The notes: generated by a model not told the origin, from the sequence alone. A stretch of 50,445 nucleotides of DNA from Hoeflea sp. BAL378 (GCF_000759435.1 NZ_JRJG01000063.1:1-50445); one strand, 5' to 3'. Shown: positions 8,095-16,457, counted from the first letter of the stretch. Program-made: numbers and translations.

Positions 8095-8981
8095 GACGTC
8101 ACGAAATCGCTGCGGCGGTAGCCCTGCAGATAGAGCAGCGCCGTCAGGTCGCCATGGTCGATGCGGATGTCGGCCTCGGCCGCCACCGATGGTTTTGCGT
8201 GCAGCGCCACGCCGACGCCCGCGAGGCCGAGCATGCCGAGATCGTTGGCCCCGTCGCCGACCGCGATCGCGTCCGACGGATCGAGCCCCAGCCGCTCCGC
8301 GATGTCGATGAGCGCGTCGACCTTGGCCTGCTTGCCGAGGATCGGCTCGCGCACCAGGCCCGACAGCACGCCCTGGTCGCTTTCGAGGATGTTGGCGCGG
8401 TTCTCGTCGAAGCCGAGCATGCCCGCCACCGCCGAGGTGAAGGCGGTGAAGCCGCCCGAGACCAGCGCCGTGTAGTGCCCCTGCGCCCGCATGGTCGCCA
8501 CCAGTTCGCGGCCGCCGGGCGTGAGCGTGATGCGGCTTGCAAGAACCTCGGCGATCACGCTCTCGGGCAGGCCCTTGAGCAGGCCGACCCGTTCCCTGAG
8601 CGCCGGCTCGAAGGCGATCTCGCCGTTCATCGCCCGCGCGGTGATCGCCGAGACCTTCTCCTTGAGTCCGACCTCGGCGGCAAGCTCGTCGATGCATTCC
8701 TGGCCGATCATGGTGGAATCCATGTCGGCGATGAGGATCTTCTTGCGCCTTCTCTCCGCCTCCTGCACCGCCGCGTCAACGGCGGCGATGCCGATGACGC
8801 CGCGGAGCGCGGCAAGCGCCGTGTCCGGGTCGGTTCCGTCGCGGAGCGCGATGTCGCAGGCCACCCCGTCGGCGAGCCAGTAGAGCCCCGCGCCGTCGAC
8901 AGCGCGAAAGGCCGCTTCGCCCAGCGCCTCGGAGAGAACGGGATTTGACGGATTGGCGATAAGCGTGGCAACGAGGGCCAT
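8091..8981 (-). CDS. serB: Phosphoserine phosphatase
   Basis: A 296-aa HAD phosphatase catalysing the last step of serine synthesis. After a ~85-residue N-terminal domain (MALVATLIANPSNPVLSEAL, strongly conserved in rhizobial SerB) comes the HAD core: ADMDSTMIGQECIDELA with the nucleophile Asp, SGGFTAF, the Lys in GKQAKVDAL and the GDGANDLGML loop. Frame extension upstream is possible but the MALVATLIA start is the family start. The ATG lies on top of the miaA start codon on the opposite strand. A GGAG about 10 nt upstream lies inside miaA. Confidence 0.95.
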   Translation of the reverse strand: MALVATLIANPSNPVLSEALGEAAFRAVDGAGLYWLADGVACDIALRDGTDPDTALAALRGVIGIAAVDAAVQEAERRRKKILIADMDSTMIGQECIDELAAEVGLKEKVSAITARAMNGEIAFEPALRERVGLLKGLPESVIAEVLASRITLTPGGRELVATMRAQGHYTALVSGGFTAFTSAVAGMLGFDENRANILESDQGVLSGLVREPILGKQAKVDALIDIAERLGLDPSDAIAVGDGANDLGMLGLAGVGVALHAKPSVAAEADIRIDHGDLTALLYLQGYRRSDFVTS

Positions 8982-9894
8982 GGAACAAAAACTCCGGCGA
9001 CAAGACATCTCGGCCGTTCTGATAGCCGGGCCGACCGCCAGCGGCAAGTCCGCGCTGGCGCTCGAGATGGCGCGCGATCTGGGCGGCGAGATCGTCAACG
9101 CCGATTCCATGCAGGTCTACGGCGTGCTCGACTGCCTGACCGCGCGGCCCGGCGCGTCCGAGCTCGAAGCCGTCCCGCATCATCTCTACGGCCATGTCTC
9201 CCCCGCCACCGCCTATTCCACCGGCATCTGGCTCGACCAGGCCACGCAAGCGATCGCCGGCATTCGCTCCCGCGGCGCCCTTCCGGTGGCGGTCGGCGGC
9301 ACCGGGCTCTATTTCCGCGCGTTGACCGGCGGCCTCTCCGACATGCCGGCGATCCCGGACGCGCTCCGCACGGAGCTGCGCGCCCGGCTCGAAAGCGGGG
9401 GTGTGGAGCCACTGCACCGCGAGCTTGCCGCACTGGACTCGGAGATGGCCGCGCGGCTGCGGCCGGCCGACCGCCAGCGCATCCTGCGTGCGCTCGAGGT
9501 GGTGCGCGCCACCGGCCGGTCGATCCTCGAATTCCAGGGCCGCAGCGGCGCCGAGATCGTCGATCCGCTCACCGCGCGCTGCATCGTGCTCGAGCCCGAC
9601 CGGCAGGTCTTGCACGCGCGCATCAATGCGCGCTTCGCCAGGATGGTCGAAGACGGGGCAATCGACGAGGTCAGGCAGTTGATGGCGATGGACATCCCGC
9701 CCCAGCATCCGGCGATGAAGGCGATCGGCGTGAGCCAGCTTGCGACCCATCTCGCCGGCCGGATTTCGCTCGATGAGGCGGTCGATCTCGCCAGCGCCGC
9801 CACGCGGCAATACGCCAAACGGCAGATGACCTGGTTCCGGAACCAGTTGGACGGGCGATGGGAGAGAATGCAACCTGAGGTAATTGACGTTTAG
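8980..9894 (+). CDS. miaA: tRNA dimethylallyltransferase
   Basis: A 304-aa enzyme that transfers dimethylallyl to A37 of tRNAs reading UNN codons. Motifs: P-loop AGPTASGKSALALE at about residue 15, VNADSMQVY, the LTARPG..E..PHHLYG block, GGTGLYFRAL, RPADRQRILRALEV and the C-terminal YAKRQMTWFRNQ. The ATG at 8980 leaves 13 residues before the P-loop strand, as usual. The start codon overlaps that of divergent serB by two bases, so both promoters must lie within the other gene. The Shine-Dalgarno is poor (GAGG only 3 nt away). Confidence 0.95.
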   Translation: MEQKLRRQDISAVLIAGPTASGKSALALEMARDLGGEIVNADSMQVYGVLDCLTARPGASELEAVPHHLYGHVSPATAYSTGIWLDQATQAIAGIRSRGALPVAVGGTGLYFRALTGGLSDMPAIPDALRTELRARLESGGVEPLHRELAALDSEMAARLRPADRQRILRALEVVRATGRSILEFQGRSGAEIVDPLTARCIVLEPDRQVLHARINARFARMVEDGAIDEVRQLMAMDIPPQHPAMKAIGVSQLATHLAGRISLDEAVDLASAATRQYAKRQMTWFRNQLDGRWERMQPEVIDV

Positions 9895-9984
9895 AATTGC
9901 CGCCAAATGCGTGGTATTGCGTTAAATCAAACATAACGGGTTGGCGTTATATTCGTTGAACGTAATGCATTACAGTTGGGGACG

Positions 9985-10758
9985 ATGCGCTTTCACAAGG
10001 CCGAGTTGTTTTTCTTCCTGCTGATGGGCCTGGTCGGCCTTGGCGGCGGCTTCTCGTGGCTGGCGTTTTCGGCCGCCACGGGCGGCGTTGTCGTCGGCGG
10101 CGTCGACACGGCGGCGAAATTCGCCTTCATGGGCGCGGTCCTGGCGGTGCTGTCGGTGGTGTGCGGCGTGTTCCTGATCTACCCGATCATGTCGCGCGGG
10201 CTGCGCGAACGCGGCAAGCTGCAGAAGATGACGGAATCGCTGTCGGTGCGGTCGCAATCGCTCGAGCACGCCGCCGTCACCGACGGGCTCACCGGCATGT
10301 ACAACCGCCGCTACTTCGACGATGCGCTCACCGAATATCTCAGCGCCTTCGGGCGGATCGACAAGCCGATCGGCATGGTCATCCTCGACCTCGATCACTT
10401 CAAGAGCGTCAACGACACCCATGGCCACGATGTCGGCGACGAGGTGCTGCGCCAGGTCGCCGACTGCCTGCAGATCTTCACCCGCTACCATGATGTCGTC
10501 GCCCGGCTGGGCGGCGAGGAATTCGCCATCCTGTCGCCCAACATCACCGAACGGCAGCTCTACAACCTGTCCGACCGCATCCGCCAGGCGGTGGCCGACC
10601 TCAATGTCCGCAACGGCAACGTCACGCTGAAGGTGACGGTCAGCGCCGGGCTGGCGATCTGGAACGGCGTGGAGAGCGGCGAGGAACTCTACCGCCGCGC
10701 CGACAAGCAGCTCTACGAGGCCAAGCGCCAGGGCCGCAACCGCGTCTGCGCCGCCTGA
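9985..10758 (+). CDS. Membrane-bound diguanylate cyclase (GGDEF)
   Basis: A 257-aa protein that should make c-di-GMP from two GTP. Two N-terminal membrane segments (about 8-30 and 45-69, ending FLIYPIMSRG) are followed by a short coiled linker (RERGKLQKMTESLSVRSQSLEHA) and a GGDEF domain opening with TDGLTGMYNRRYF. The signature is GGEEF at 166-170, so it is predicted active. An allosteric inhibition site RxxD (R157, D160) lies exactly five residues before it, so product inhibition is expected. There is no separate sensor domain. The ATG at 9985 is used; a TTG three codons earlier is in frame. Confidence 0.93.
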   Translation: MRFHKAELFFFLLMGLVGLGGGFSWLAFSAATGGVVVGGVDTAAKFAFMGAVLAVLSVVCGVFLIYPIMSRGLRERGKLQKMTESLSVRSQSLEHAAVTDGLTGMYNRRYFDDALTEYLSAFGRIDKPIGMVILDLDHFKSVNDTHGHDVGDEVLRQVADCLQIFTRYHDVVARLGGEEFAILSPNITERQLYNLSDRIRQAVADLNVRNGNVTLKVTVSAGLAIWNGVESGEELYRRADKQLYEAKRQGRNRVCAA

Positions 10759-10803
10759 GGCGGGGCGCGCGTCGGCTTCGTTGGGTTTTCTCGGCCAAAT
10801 TCT

Positions 10804-10998
10804 CTAGAAGTGTTTAGGCAGCCCGGCCTGCTTGAGCGTCTCGTTAGCTGTGTGGCGGGATTTGGTGCCGCAATCAACCGTGAAATACCTCTTAGTGATT
10901 GGGCTGTACCATATCTCGTGATCGCCTCTGCCGTTCCTGTGAAAGAAGCAGCCCGCCGCCGCCAGCAGTTCCTTCAGTTCCCGGAGAAATCCCGCCAT
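10804..10998 (-). CDS. hicA: HicA-type mRNA interferase toxin
   Basis: A 64-aa double-stranded-RNA-binding-like toxin of the HicA/YcfA family: KELLAAAGCFFHRNGRGDHEIW contains the G-x-H-type catalytic region (Gly-Asp-His-Glu), followed by RYFTVDCGTKSRHTANETLKQAGL. HicA cleaves mRNA until neutralised by HicB. It starts 6 bp after the upstream hicB stop, so the order is antitoxin first, the reverse of the common hicA-hicB order but usual for the DUF1902-type pair. Confidence 0.9.
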   Translation of the reverse strand: MAGFLRELKELLAAAGCFFHRNGRGDHEIWYSPITKRYFTVDCGTKSRHTANETLKQAGLPKHF

Positions 10999-11004
10999 GG
11001 CGGA

Positions 11005-11247
11005 TTACACGCACGGATTCGGGATCCTGGCCGAGTGTTGGGCCACGATCTGGACCGGAATCTCCGGGGTCTCGAAACGAGTTCCGTTGAGTTCCAAGAG
11101 ATCATGAATGGCAGCAAGGACCTTAGGCTCAAGTGCCTCGACCGTATCCGCTTCGATGCACAGGCCTTCTATGTCGCTGCTGCTTGCGACCCAAACGCTT
11201 GCTTCGTCATCCCAATCTGCGCGCACAATTATAGATGTGGGCTTCAT
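11005..11247 (-). CDS. hicB: HicB-type antitoxin (DUF1902)
   Basis: An 80-aa antitoxin partner of the HicA toxin that follows. The N-terminus SIIVRADWDDEASVWVASSS.DIEGL is the partially degraded RNase-H-like fold shared by HicB/DUF1902 proteins; the short C-terminus lacks an obvious ribbon-helix-helix or HTH DNA-binding domain. The chosen ATG at 11247 matches the family start. A perfect inverted repeat overlaps the likely -10 about 60 bp upstream, suggesting regulation by this complex or another factor. Confidence 0.85.
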   Translation of the reverse strand: MKPTSIIVRADWDDEASVWVASSSDIEGLCIEADTVEALEPKVLAAIHDLLELNGTRFETPEIPVQIVAQHSARIPNPCV

Positions 11248-11305
11248 GTGGTTCGTCAACTCCCGTTCGCCATGCGCTGTCAGCGCATATCCACCGCTTT
11301 CACTA

Positions 11306-11323
11306 TACACAATGCTATGTGTA
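11306..11323. promoter_or_regulatory. Inverted-repeat operator overlapping the hicBA promoter
   Basis: TACACA-ATGCTA-TGTGTA is a perfect 6-bp inverted repeat with a 6-bp spacer. On the minus strand the right-hand arm runs into TATAGT, a plausible -10 for hicBA, so a bound repressor would block RNA polymerase. This fits the autoregulation known for TA modules. No -35 match is good. Confidence 0.55.
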
Positions 11324-11381
11324 AAAAGCGACTTTTTTCCGTATCCGGCTTTGACGATGCCGCGGAATACGCGAACCTGGC

Positions 11382-13340
11382 CTAGTCCTTGAGCAGCGAC
11401 GACAGCGGCTTCTTGAGCAGGCTGGAGCGGAGCGAGCTCAGCTCGTGCCGGGGTGCTGCGGGTGCCGCTTCCGGTGCGGCTTCGTTGTAGCCGTAGCCGC
11501 GTTCGGGGGCGGGCGCGGGCGGCGCATAGGCCGGCTGGTCGGAGAAGCGGCGGCGGGCAGGGGCCGCGCCGAATTCGTCCATCGGATCGATCGACGGCAG
11601 TTGCTCGCTTTGCGGCCGGCCCGGCACATGTTGCGGCGCCTGCGGCTTCGGGCTGTCGTCGATATGGCGCATCCGCATGACGATCTTGCGCAGGTCGACG
11701 CCGTTGGGATCGCCGCGGTGAACCGGTTGCAGGCCCGAATTGGCGCGCGGCAGCACGTTTTCCGACACGCGTTCGAACATCATGCGCATCGGCACCGCGA
11801 CGGCCTCGCCGAAGGCGATCGCCTCGCCATTGCCGATGGAGGAGAGAAAACTCATGGTCGAGGCCGACGAATCCGGGATCGCCGAGCGGATGATGTCCTG
11901 GTCGTGGTCGTTGGACAGGCGCATGGCGAACACGGTCGAGCACTGCGACAGGATCGTCGGGTCGAGCTCGCCCGGGCGCTGGGTGATCACCCCCAGGCTG
12001 ACGCCGTATTTGCGGCCTTCCTTGGCGATGCGCGAAATCGCCTGCCGTGTCGGGAAGAAGCCGAGATTGGGATCGGCGGGGACATAGCGGTGGGCCTCTT
12101 CGCAGACCACCAGGATGCGCACGCCGCCCGCGCTCCACAGCGCGATCTCGAACGCCATGCGGCACAGGATCGAGGCCACCGAATTGACCACTTCCGAGGG
12201 GATGCCCGAGAGCTGGAACGTGGTCACCGGCTTGCCGTCGCCCGGAATGCGGAAGATGTGGCTGATCGTCTGCAGGATCGTGTCGTGGATCGTGTTGGAC
12301 GAGAACATGAATTCGTAGCGCGGGTCGTTGATGGCGGCCTGGATGCGCACCTTGAGCGACCTGAGATGCGGCTTCTCGCTGCGGCCCTCGAGCTTGCCGA
12401 TGCGCTCGTCGATCAGCGCCATCAGGTCGGCCACCCGGTAGGGCACCGGCGTGTCGGCGGTGAGCGAGGACTTTTCCGGCCCGCGGCGGATCAGCGCCGT
12501 GTCGGTCGAGCCCTTGAACATGCGCTTGGCTTCCGGGATCAGGTCGCGCAGCACGTCGATCTCTTCGGGGATCGGCGGCCGGCCGCGGAACAGCACCTCG
12601 GTGAATTCCTCGAGCTTGAACAGCCAGAACGGCAGGTCGAGCGTATCCGTGTCGATGACCACCGACTGGGTCGGAAACGCCGCGGCGAATTCGTTGTGCG
12701 GGTCGAGGATCAGCACCCGCAGCGACGGGTCGGCCTGCAGCGCCTTGTGCAGGAGCAGCGTCACCGCGGTGGTCTTGCCCACGCCGGTGGTGCCCACCAC
12801 CGCGAAGTGGCGCGACAGGAGCGACGGCACATGGATGAGCGCGCCGAGCGTCGGGTCCTGCGTCAGGCTGCCGATCACGGCGGTGTCGGAGACGCCCGGA
12901 TCGTAGATCACCGCAAGGTCGGAGGAGCGCATGCGGTGAACCACGGCGCCGAGATAGGGATATTGCGAGATGCCGGCGGAAAATTCGGTCTTGCCGCTCA
13001 CGCCGGTATGGATCTCGCCCACGAGCTCCACCTCGATATGCATCACGTTCTCGTCCGCATCCGACCAGGACGCCGACGCGGTCGTCATCGAATAGACCAG
13101 GGCCACGACGCGGTTTGCCCCGACCGAGATCGAGATCAGCCGTCCCACGGACCAGAGTTCGGCGAGGCCGCCGCCGTCCTTGCCGGCCAGCGCGCTGACG
13201 GTCGCCTTCGATCCCGAGCAGCCGATCACGCGGCCCAGCAGGCGGTTTCCCGCCGCGTAAGTGCCACGGCGGTCACGCTCGTCCTCCGCCTCGGGGATCG
13301 GTGACGCCATGCCGCTGTCCGTGGTTTGCCTGTTCTCCAT
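11382..13340 (-). CDS. HerA-like DUF87 ATPase
   Basis: A 652-aa protein with a HAS-barrel-like N-terminal domain (about 30-165) and a FtsK/HerA-family motor. The Walker A GTTGVGKT is at 183-190, followed by LRVLILDPHNEFA. The Walker B with catalytic Glu is ILVVCEEAHRYVP, and the arginine-containing GVSLGVITQRPGELDPTILSQC follows. The C-terminal ~100 residues are Pro/Ala-rich and disordered, ending SSLRSSLLKKPLSSLLKD. HerA hexamers translocate DNA, in archaea with NurA for end resection; the bacterial homologues are poorly characterised. No NurA or Sir2-type nuclease is next to it, so I see no evidence that this copy is part of a phage-defence operon. Its homologues are common chromosomal genes in Rhizobiales. 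Confidence 0.88.
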   Translation of the reverse strand: MENRQTTDSGMASPIPEAEDERDRRGTYAAGNRLLGRVIGCSGSKATVSALAGKDGGGLAELWSVGRLISISVGANRVVALVYSMTTASASWSDADENVMHIEVELVGEIHTGVSGKTEFSAGISQYPYLGAVVHRMRSSDLAVIYDPGVSDTAVIGSLTQDPTLGALIHVPSLLSRHFAVVGTTGVGKTTAVTLLLHKALQADPSLRVLILDPHNEFAAAFPTQSVVIDTDTLDLPFWLFKLEEFTEVLFRGRPPIPEEIDVLRDLIPEAKRMFKGSTDTALIRRGPEKSSLTADTPVPYRVADLMALIDERIGKLEGRSEKPHLRSLKVRIQAAINDPRYEFMFSSNTIHDTILQTISHIFRIPGDGKPVTTFQLSGIPSEVVNSVASILCRMAFEIALWSAGGVRILVVCEEAHRYVPADPNLGFFPTRQAISRIAKEGRKYGVSLGVITQRPGELDPTILSQCSTVFAMRLSNDHDQDIIRSAIPDSSASTMSFLSSIGNGEAIAFGEAVAVPMRMMFERVSENVLPRANSGLQPVHRGDPNGVDLRKIVMRMRHIDDSPKPQAPQHVPGRPQSEQLPSIDPMDEFGAAPARRRFSDQPAYAPPAPAPERGYGYNEAAPEAAPAAPRHELSSLRSSLLKKPLSSLLKD

Positions 13341-13463
13341 GGCGCCACCATCGCATTTCGGGGTTAATGGGGTATTGCCGACCCGTCCGGTTTGGATCAA
13401 ATCCCCCCGATTGATGAAATTAAGCCGTTGACGCGATGCATTTCAGGCGATACCAAAGCTGTC

Positions 13464-13520
13464 ATGACACAGATCGCAAATCTCATTGTGGTAAGACCGC
13501 GCATGGGCAGGGTGGCGTAG
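13464..13520 (+). CDS. ilvL: ilv operon leader peptide
   Basis: An 18-codon ORF encoding MTQIANLIVVRPRMGRVA followed by TAG. Ile, Leu, Ile, Val and Val lie within residues 4-10, the amino acids made by the downstream ilvI-ilvH and ilvC products. Its stop codon lies at the loop of a hairpin (GGGTGGC 13510-13516 with GCCACCC 13520-13526), and a second, outer pairing GCGCATGGG (13499-13507) with CCCATGCGC (13537-13545) encloses it. This is the arrangement of a transcription attenuator: ribosome stalling at the Ile/Val codons would free the downstream sequence from these pairings. Confidence 0.9.
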   Translation: MTQIANLIVVRPRMGRVA

Positions 13521-13550
13521 CCACCCGGCGAAAGCTCCCATGCGCGACAC

Positions 13551-13575
13551 AAGGCTCCGGAAGGAGCCTTTTTTT
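13551..13575 (+). terminator. Attenuator terminator of the ilvIH leader
   Basis: AAGGCTCC and GGAGCCTT form an 8-bp stem around a GGAA-type loop, followed by a run of T residues, 30 bp after the leader-peptide stop and 58 bp before ilvI. Placed between leader peptide and structural gene, it is the attenuator rather than the end of an operon. I could not identify a single strong antiterminator helix by eye. Confidence 0.88.
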
Positions 13576-13632
13576 ATGGCTTAATCCGGGCTATGCAGCC
13601 AGGAAAAACAGACGGGACAAGGGGTCAGGCGA

Positions 13633-15408
13633 ATGGCCGGCAAGCAAATGGAAATGACAGGCGCGGAAATCGTTTTGCAGGCGCTCAGAGACAACGGCGT
13701 CAAGCACATGTTCGGCTATCCCGGCGGCGCGGTGCTGCCGATCTATGACGAACTGCACCAGCAGGACGACATCGAGCACATCCTGGTGCGCCACGAACAG
13801 GGCGCGGGCCACATGGCCGAAGGCTATGCCCGCTCCACCGGCAAGCCCGGCGTCGTTCTGGTGACCTCCGGTCCGGGCGCCACCAATGTGGTGACCGCGT
13901 TGCAGGACGCGCTGATGGATTCGATCCCGCTCGTCTGCATCACCGGCCAGGTTCCCACCTCGCTGATCGGCTCCGACGCCTTCCAGGAATGCGACACCGT
14001 CGGCATCACCCGGCCGTGCACCAAGCACAACTGGCTGGTCAAGGACGTCAACCAGCTCGCCCGCGTCATCCATGAAGCCTTCCGCATCGCCACCACCGGC
14101 CGTCCCGGCCCGGTCGTCGTCGACGTGCCTAAGGACGTGCAGTTCGCCACCGGCATCTACACGCCGCCGTCGCCGGTGATCGCGCAGAAGAGCTACCAGC
14201 CGAAACTCTCGGGCGATCTCGACAAGATCCGCGCGGCTATCGAGCTGATGGCCACCGCGAAGCGGCCGATCATCTATTCGGGCGGCGGCGTCGTCAATTC
14301 CGGCCGCGAGGCCAGCCAGCTCCTGCGCGAACTGGTGGACCTGACCGGCTTCCCGATCACCTCGACGCTGATGGGCCTCGGCGCCTATCCGGCCTCGGGC
14401 AAGAGCTGGATGGGCATGCTCGGCATGCACGGCACCTATGAAGCCAACATGGCGATGCATGATTGCGACGTCATGCTCTGCATCGGCGCCCGCTTCGACG
14501 ACCGCATCACCGGCCGCCTCGATGCCTTCTCGCCCCATTCCAAGAAGATCCACATCGACATCGATCCGTCCTCGATCAACAAGAACGTGCGCACCGACAT
14601 CGGCATCGTCGGCGACATCGGCCATGTGCTCGAGGACATGGTCCGGCTGTGGCGCGCGTCCAAGAAGACCGACCGCTCGCAGCTCGAAGGCTGGTGGAAG
14701 CAGATCGGCAAGTGGCGCGGCCGCAATTCGCTCGCCTATCCGGAAAACCGCGACGTCATCATGCCGCAATACGCGATCCAGCGGCTCTACGAGCTGACCA
14801 AGGACCGCGACACCTACATCACCACCGAAGTGGGCCAGCACCAGATGTGGGCGGCGCAGTTCTACGGTTTCGAGGAACCCAACCGCTGGATGACCTCGGG
14901 CGGGCTCGGCACCATGGGCTACGGCTTCCCCGCGGCCATCGGCGTCCAGGTGGCGCACCGCGACAGCCTGGTCATCGACATCGCCGGCGATGCCTCGATC
15001 CAGATGTGCATCCAGGAAATGTCCTGCGCCGTGCAGTATAACCTGCCGGTCAAGATCTTCATCCTCAACAACCAGTACATGGGCATGGTCAGGCAGTGGC
15101 AGCAATTGCTGCATGGCAACCGGCTGTCGCATTCCTACACCGAGTCGATGCCCGATTTCGTCATGCTGGCCAAGGCCTATGGCGGCACCGGCATGCGCTG
15201 CGACAAGCCCGCCGATCTCGACGACGCGATCATGAAGATGATCGACACGCCCGGACCGGTGATCTTCGACTGCCGCGTGGCGGCCCTCGCCAACTGCTTC
15301 CCGATGATCCCCTCGGGCAAGGCGCACAACGAGATGCTCCTGCCCGACGAAGCCACCGACGAAGCCGTCGCCAACGCCATTGACGCCAAGGGCCGGGCGC
15401 TCGTCTGA
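13633..15408 (+). CDS. ilvB: Acetolactate synthase, large (catalytic) subunit
   Basis: A 591-aa ThDP enzyme condensing two pyruvates to acetolactate (valine/leucine path) or pyruvate with 2-oxobutyrate (isoleucine path). Visible: the ThDP-activating Glu in LVRHEQGAGHMAEGYAR, TSGPGATNVVT, the central FAD/ADP domain (ARFDDRITGRLDAF), and the ThDP/Mg site GDASIQMCIQEMS..NN..MGMVRQWQ. It is full length. It is the first structural gene after the attenuator and is followed 24 bp later by the regulatory subunit gene. Often called ilvI in rhizobia. Confidence 0.97.
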   Translation: MAGKQMEMTGAEIVLQALRDNGVKHMFGYPGGAVLPIYDELHQQDDIEHILVRHEQGAGHMAEGYARSTGKPGVVLVTSGPGATNVVTALQDALMDSIPLVCITGQVPTSLIGSDAFQECDTVGITRPCTKHNWLVKDVNQLARVIHEAFRIATTGRPGPVVVDVPKDVQFATGIYTPPSPVIAQKSYQPKLSGDLDKIRAAIELMATAKRPIIYSGGGVVNSGREASQLLRELVDLTGFPITSTLMGLGAYPASGKSWMGMLGMHGTYEANMAMHDCDVMLCIGARFDDRITGRLDAFSPHSKKIHIDIDPSSINKNVRTDIGIVGDIGHVLEDMVRLWRASKKTDRSQLEGWWKQIGKWRGRNSLAYPENRDVIMPQYAIQRLYELTKDRDTYITTEVGQHQMWAAQFYGFEEPNRWMTSGGLGTMGYGFPAAIGVQVAHRDSLVIDIAGDASIQMCIQEMSCAVQYNLPVKIFILNNQYMGMVRQWQQLLHGNRLSHSYTESMPDFVMLAKAYGGTGMRCDKPADLDDAIMKMIDTPGPVIFDCRVAALANCFPMIPSGKAHNEMLLPDEATDEAVANAIDAKGRALV

Positions 15409-15432
15409 GCGGCCTTGAAAGGAACCGATTCC

Positions 15433-16005
15433 ATGAACGCGCAGCATCAGCCCACCGGTTCGGCCTATTTCATGGCCGCCGAGACCGCCCGGCCCGAGAC
15501 CCATACGCTCTCGGTGCTGGTCGACAACGAACCGGGCGTCCTCGCCCGGGTCATCGGCCTGTTTTCCGGCCGCGGCTACAACATCGACAGCCTCACGGTC
15601 TCGGAGACCGAGCACGAGGCGCATCTGTCGCGCATCACCATCGTCACCACCGCCACCCCCAACGTGCTCGAACAGGTCAAGGCCCAGCTCGAGCGCATCG
15701 TGCCGGTCCACCGCGTGGTCGATCTCACCGTGCGCTCCAACGAACTCGGCCACGACAAGCCGCTCGAGCGGGAACTGGCGCTGGTCAAGGTCACGGGCTC
15801 CGGCGAGAACCGGGTCGAGGCGCTCCGCCTCGCCGACGCCTTCCGCGCCCAGGTGATCGACGCCAACACCGAGCATTTCATCTTCGAGATCACCGGCCGC
15901 GTCTCCAAGATCGAGCAGTTCATCTCGATCATGCGCCCGCTCGGCCTGGTCGAGATCTGCCGCACCGGCATCGCCGCCATGAACCGCGGCCCGCAGGGGA
16001 TGTGA
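15433..16005 (+). CDS. ilvH: Acetolactate synthase, small (regulatory) subunit
   Basis: A 190-aa subunit that activates the catalytic subunit and confers valine feedback inhibition. The N-terminal ACT domain reads HTLSVLVDNEPGVLARVIGLFSGRGYNIDSL (split here), with the valine-site residues in GVLARVIGLF, and the C-terminal half (about 95-175, ELALVKVTGSGENR..) is the ALS_ss_C domain. The start is ATG 15433 with GAAAGGAACC upstream; an in-frame TTG 18 bp earlier is less likely. It completes the attenuated operon; ilvC is 33 kb away in the same orientation. Confidence 0.96.
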   Translation: MNAQHQPTGSAYFMAAETARPETHTLSVLVDNEPGVLARVIGLFSGRGYNIDSLTVSETEHEAHLSRITIVTTATPNVLEQVKAQLERIVPVHRVVDLTVRSNELGHDKPLERELALVKVTGSGENRVEALRLADAFRAQVIDANTEHFIFEITGRVSKIEQFISIMRPLGLVEICRTGIAAMNRGPQGM

Positions 16006-16193
16006 TCCGGACCGCCCGCGTCGCTCCTCGACAGGCGCGGGCGTCCGACGCGCAAGCGCGCACGTCATGACCGCAAAAGGGTGAAAAACATGGTTAACGC
16101 CAGATGAACATGGCGTTCGGTGTCGGTTCAGGCTGCTCTCTCTAGAAAGGGTTCATCGCAACAACGCGACAACCTCAGAGAGAGGAGAAAGAC

Positions 16194-16457
16194 ATGAAAA
16201 AGATCGTTCTGACAACCGCCGCCGTTACGCTGGGGTTCATGCTTGCCGCCGCAGGCAGCGCCAACGCCGAGGGCCGCTCGATGAAATCCGCGCGTCCCGC
16301 GCCCGCCGCCATCGGCCTGAAGATCGGCGCGAGCCCTGTCGGCGCCGCCAATGTGCCGGACAACACTGCCCATGAATGGACTGCCGGCTGCTATGCCGAA
16401 TTTGGCCCCGACGCCAAATATCCCGATGCGGAACTGCTGGAAAAGTGCCTCAACTGA
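16194..16457 (+). CDS. Small secreted protein, function unknown
   Basis: An 87-aa protein with a clear Sec signal peptide (KKIVLTTAAVTLGFMLAAAGSANA, split KK..ANA) and a mature part of about 62 residues containing two Cys (in GCYAEFG and EKCLN), likely a disulphide. The Shine-Dalgarno GAGAGGAGAAAG is very strong. It stands alone in a 550-bp gap between ilvH and the convergent aldo/keto reductase. I do not recognise the family; small exported proteins of this kind are common in Rhizobiales envelopes. Confidence 0.8.
   Translation: MKKIVLTTAAVTLGFMLAAAGSANAEGRSMKSARPAPAAIGLKIGASPVGAANVPDNTAHEWTAGCYAEFGPDAKYPDAELLEKCLN

Noticed and set aside
11445-13304. A 619-aa plus-strand frame over the HerA-like gene
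   Set aside because: Antisense shadow without known motifs; the minus strand has intact Walker A and B.
11382-13340. HerA-like ATPase as part of a phage-defence operon (HerA-DUF4297, HerA-Sir2)
   Set aside because: No nuclease, Sir2 or DUF4297 partner is adjacent; neighbours are hicBA and the ilv leader. It looks like a standard chromosomal Rhizobiales gene.
13591-16068. An 825-aa minus-strand frame covering ilvB and ilvH
   Set aside because: Antisense shadow of two well-conserved genes; the composition (His/Asp/Arg-rich) is typical of the reverse frame in GC-rich DNA.
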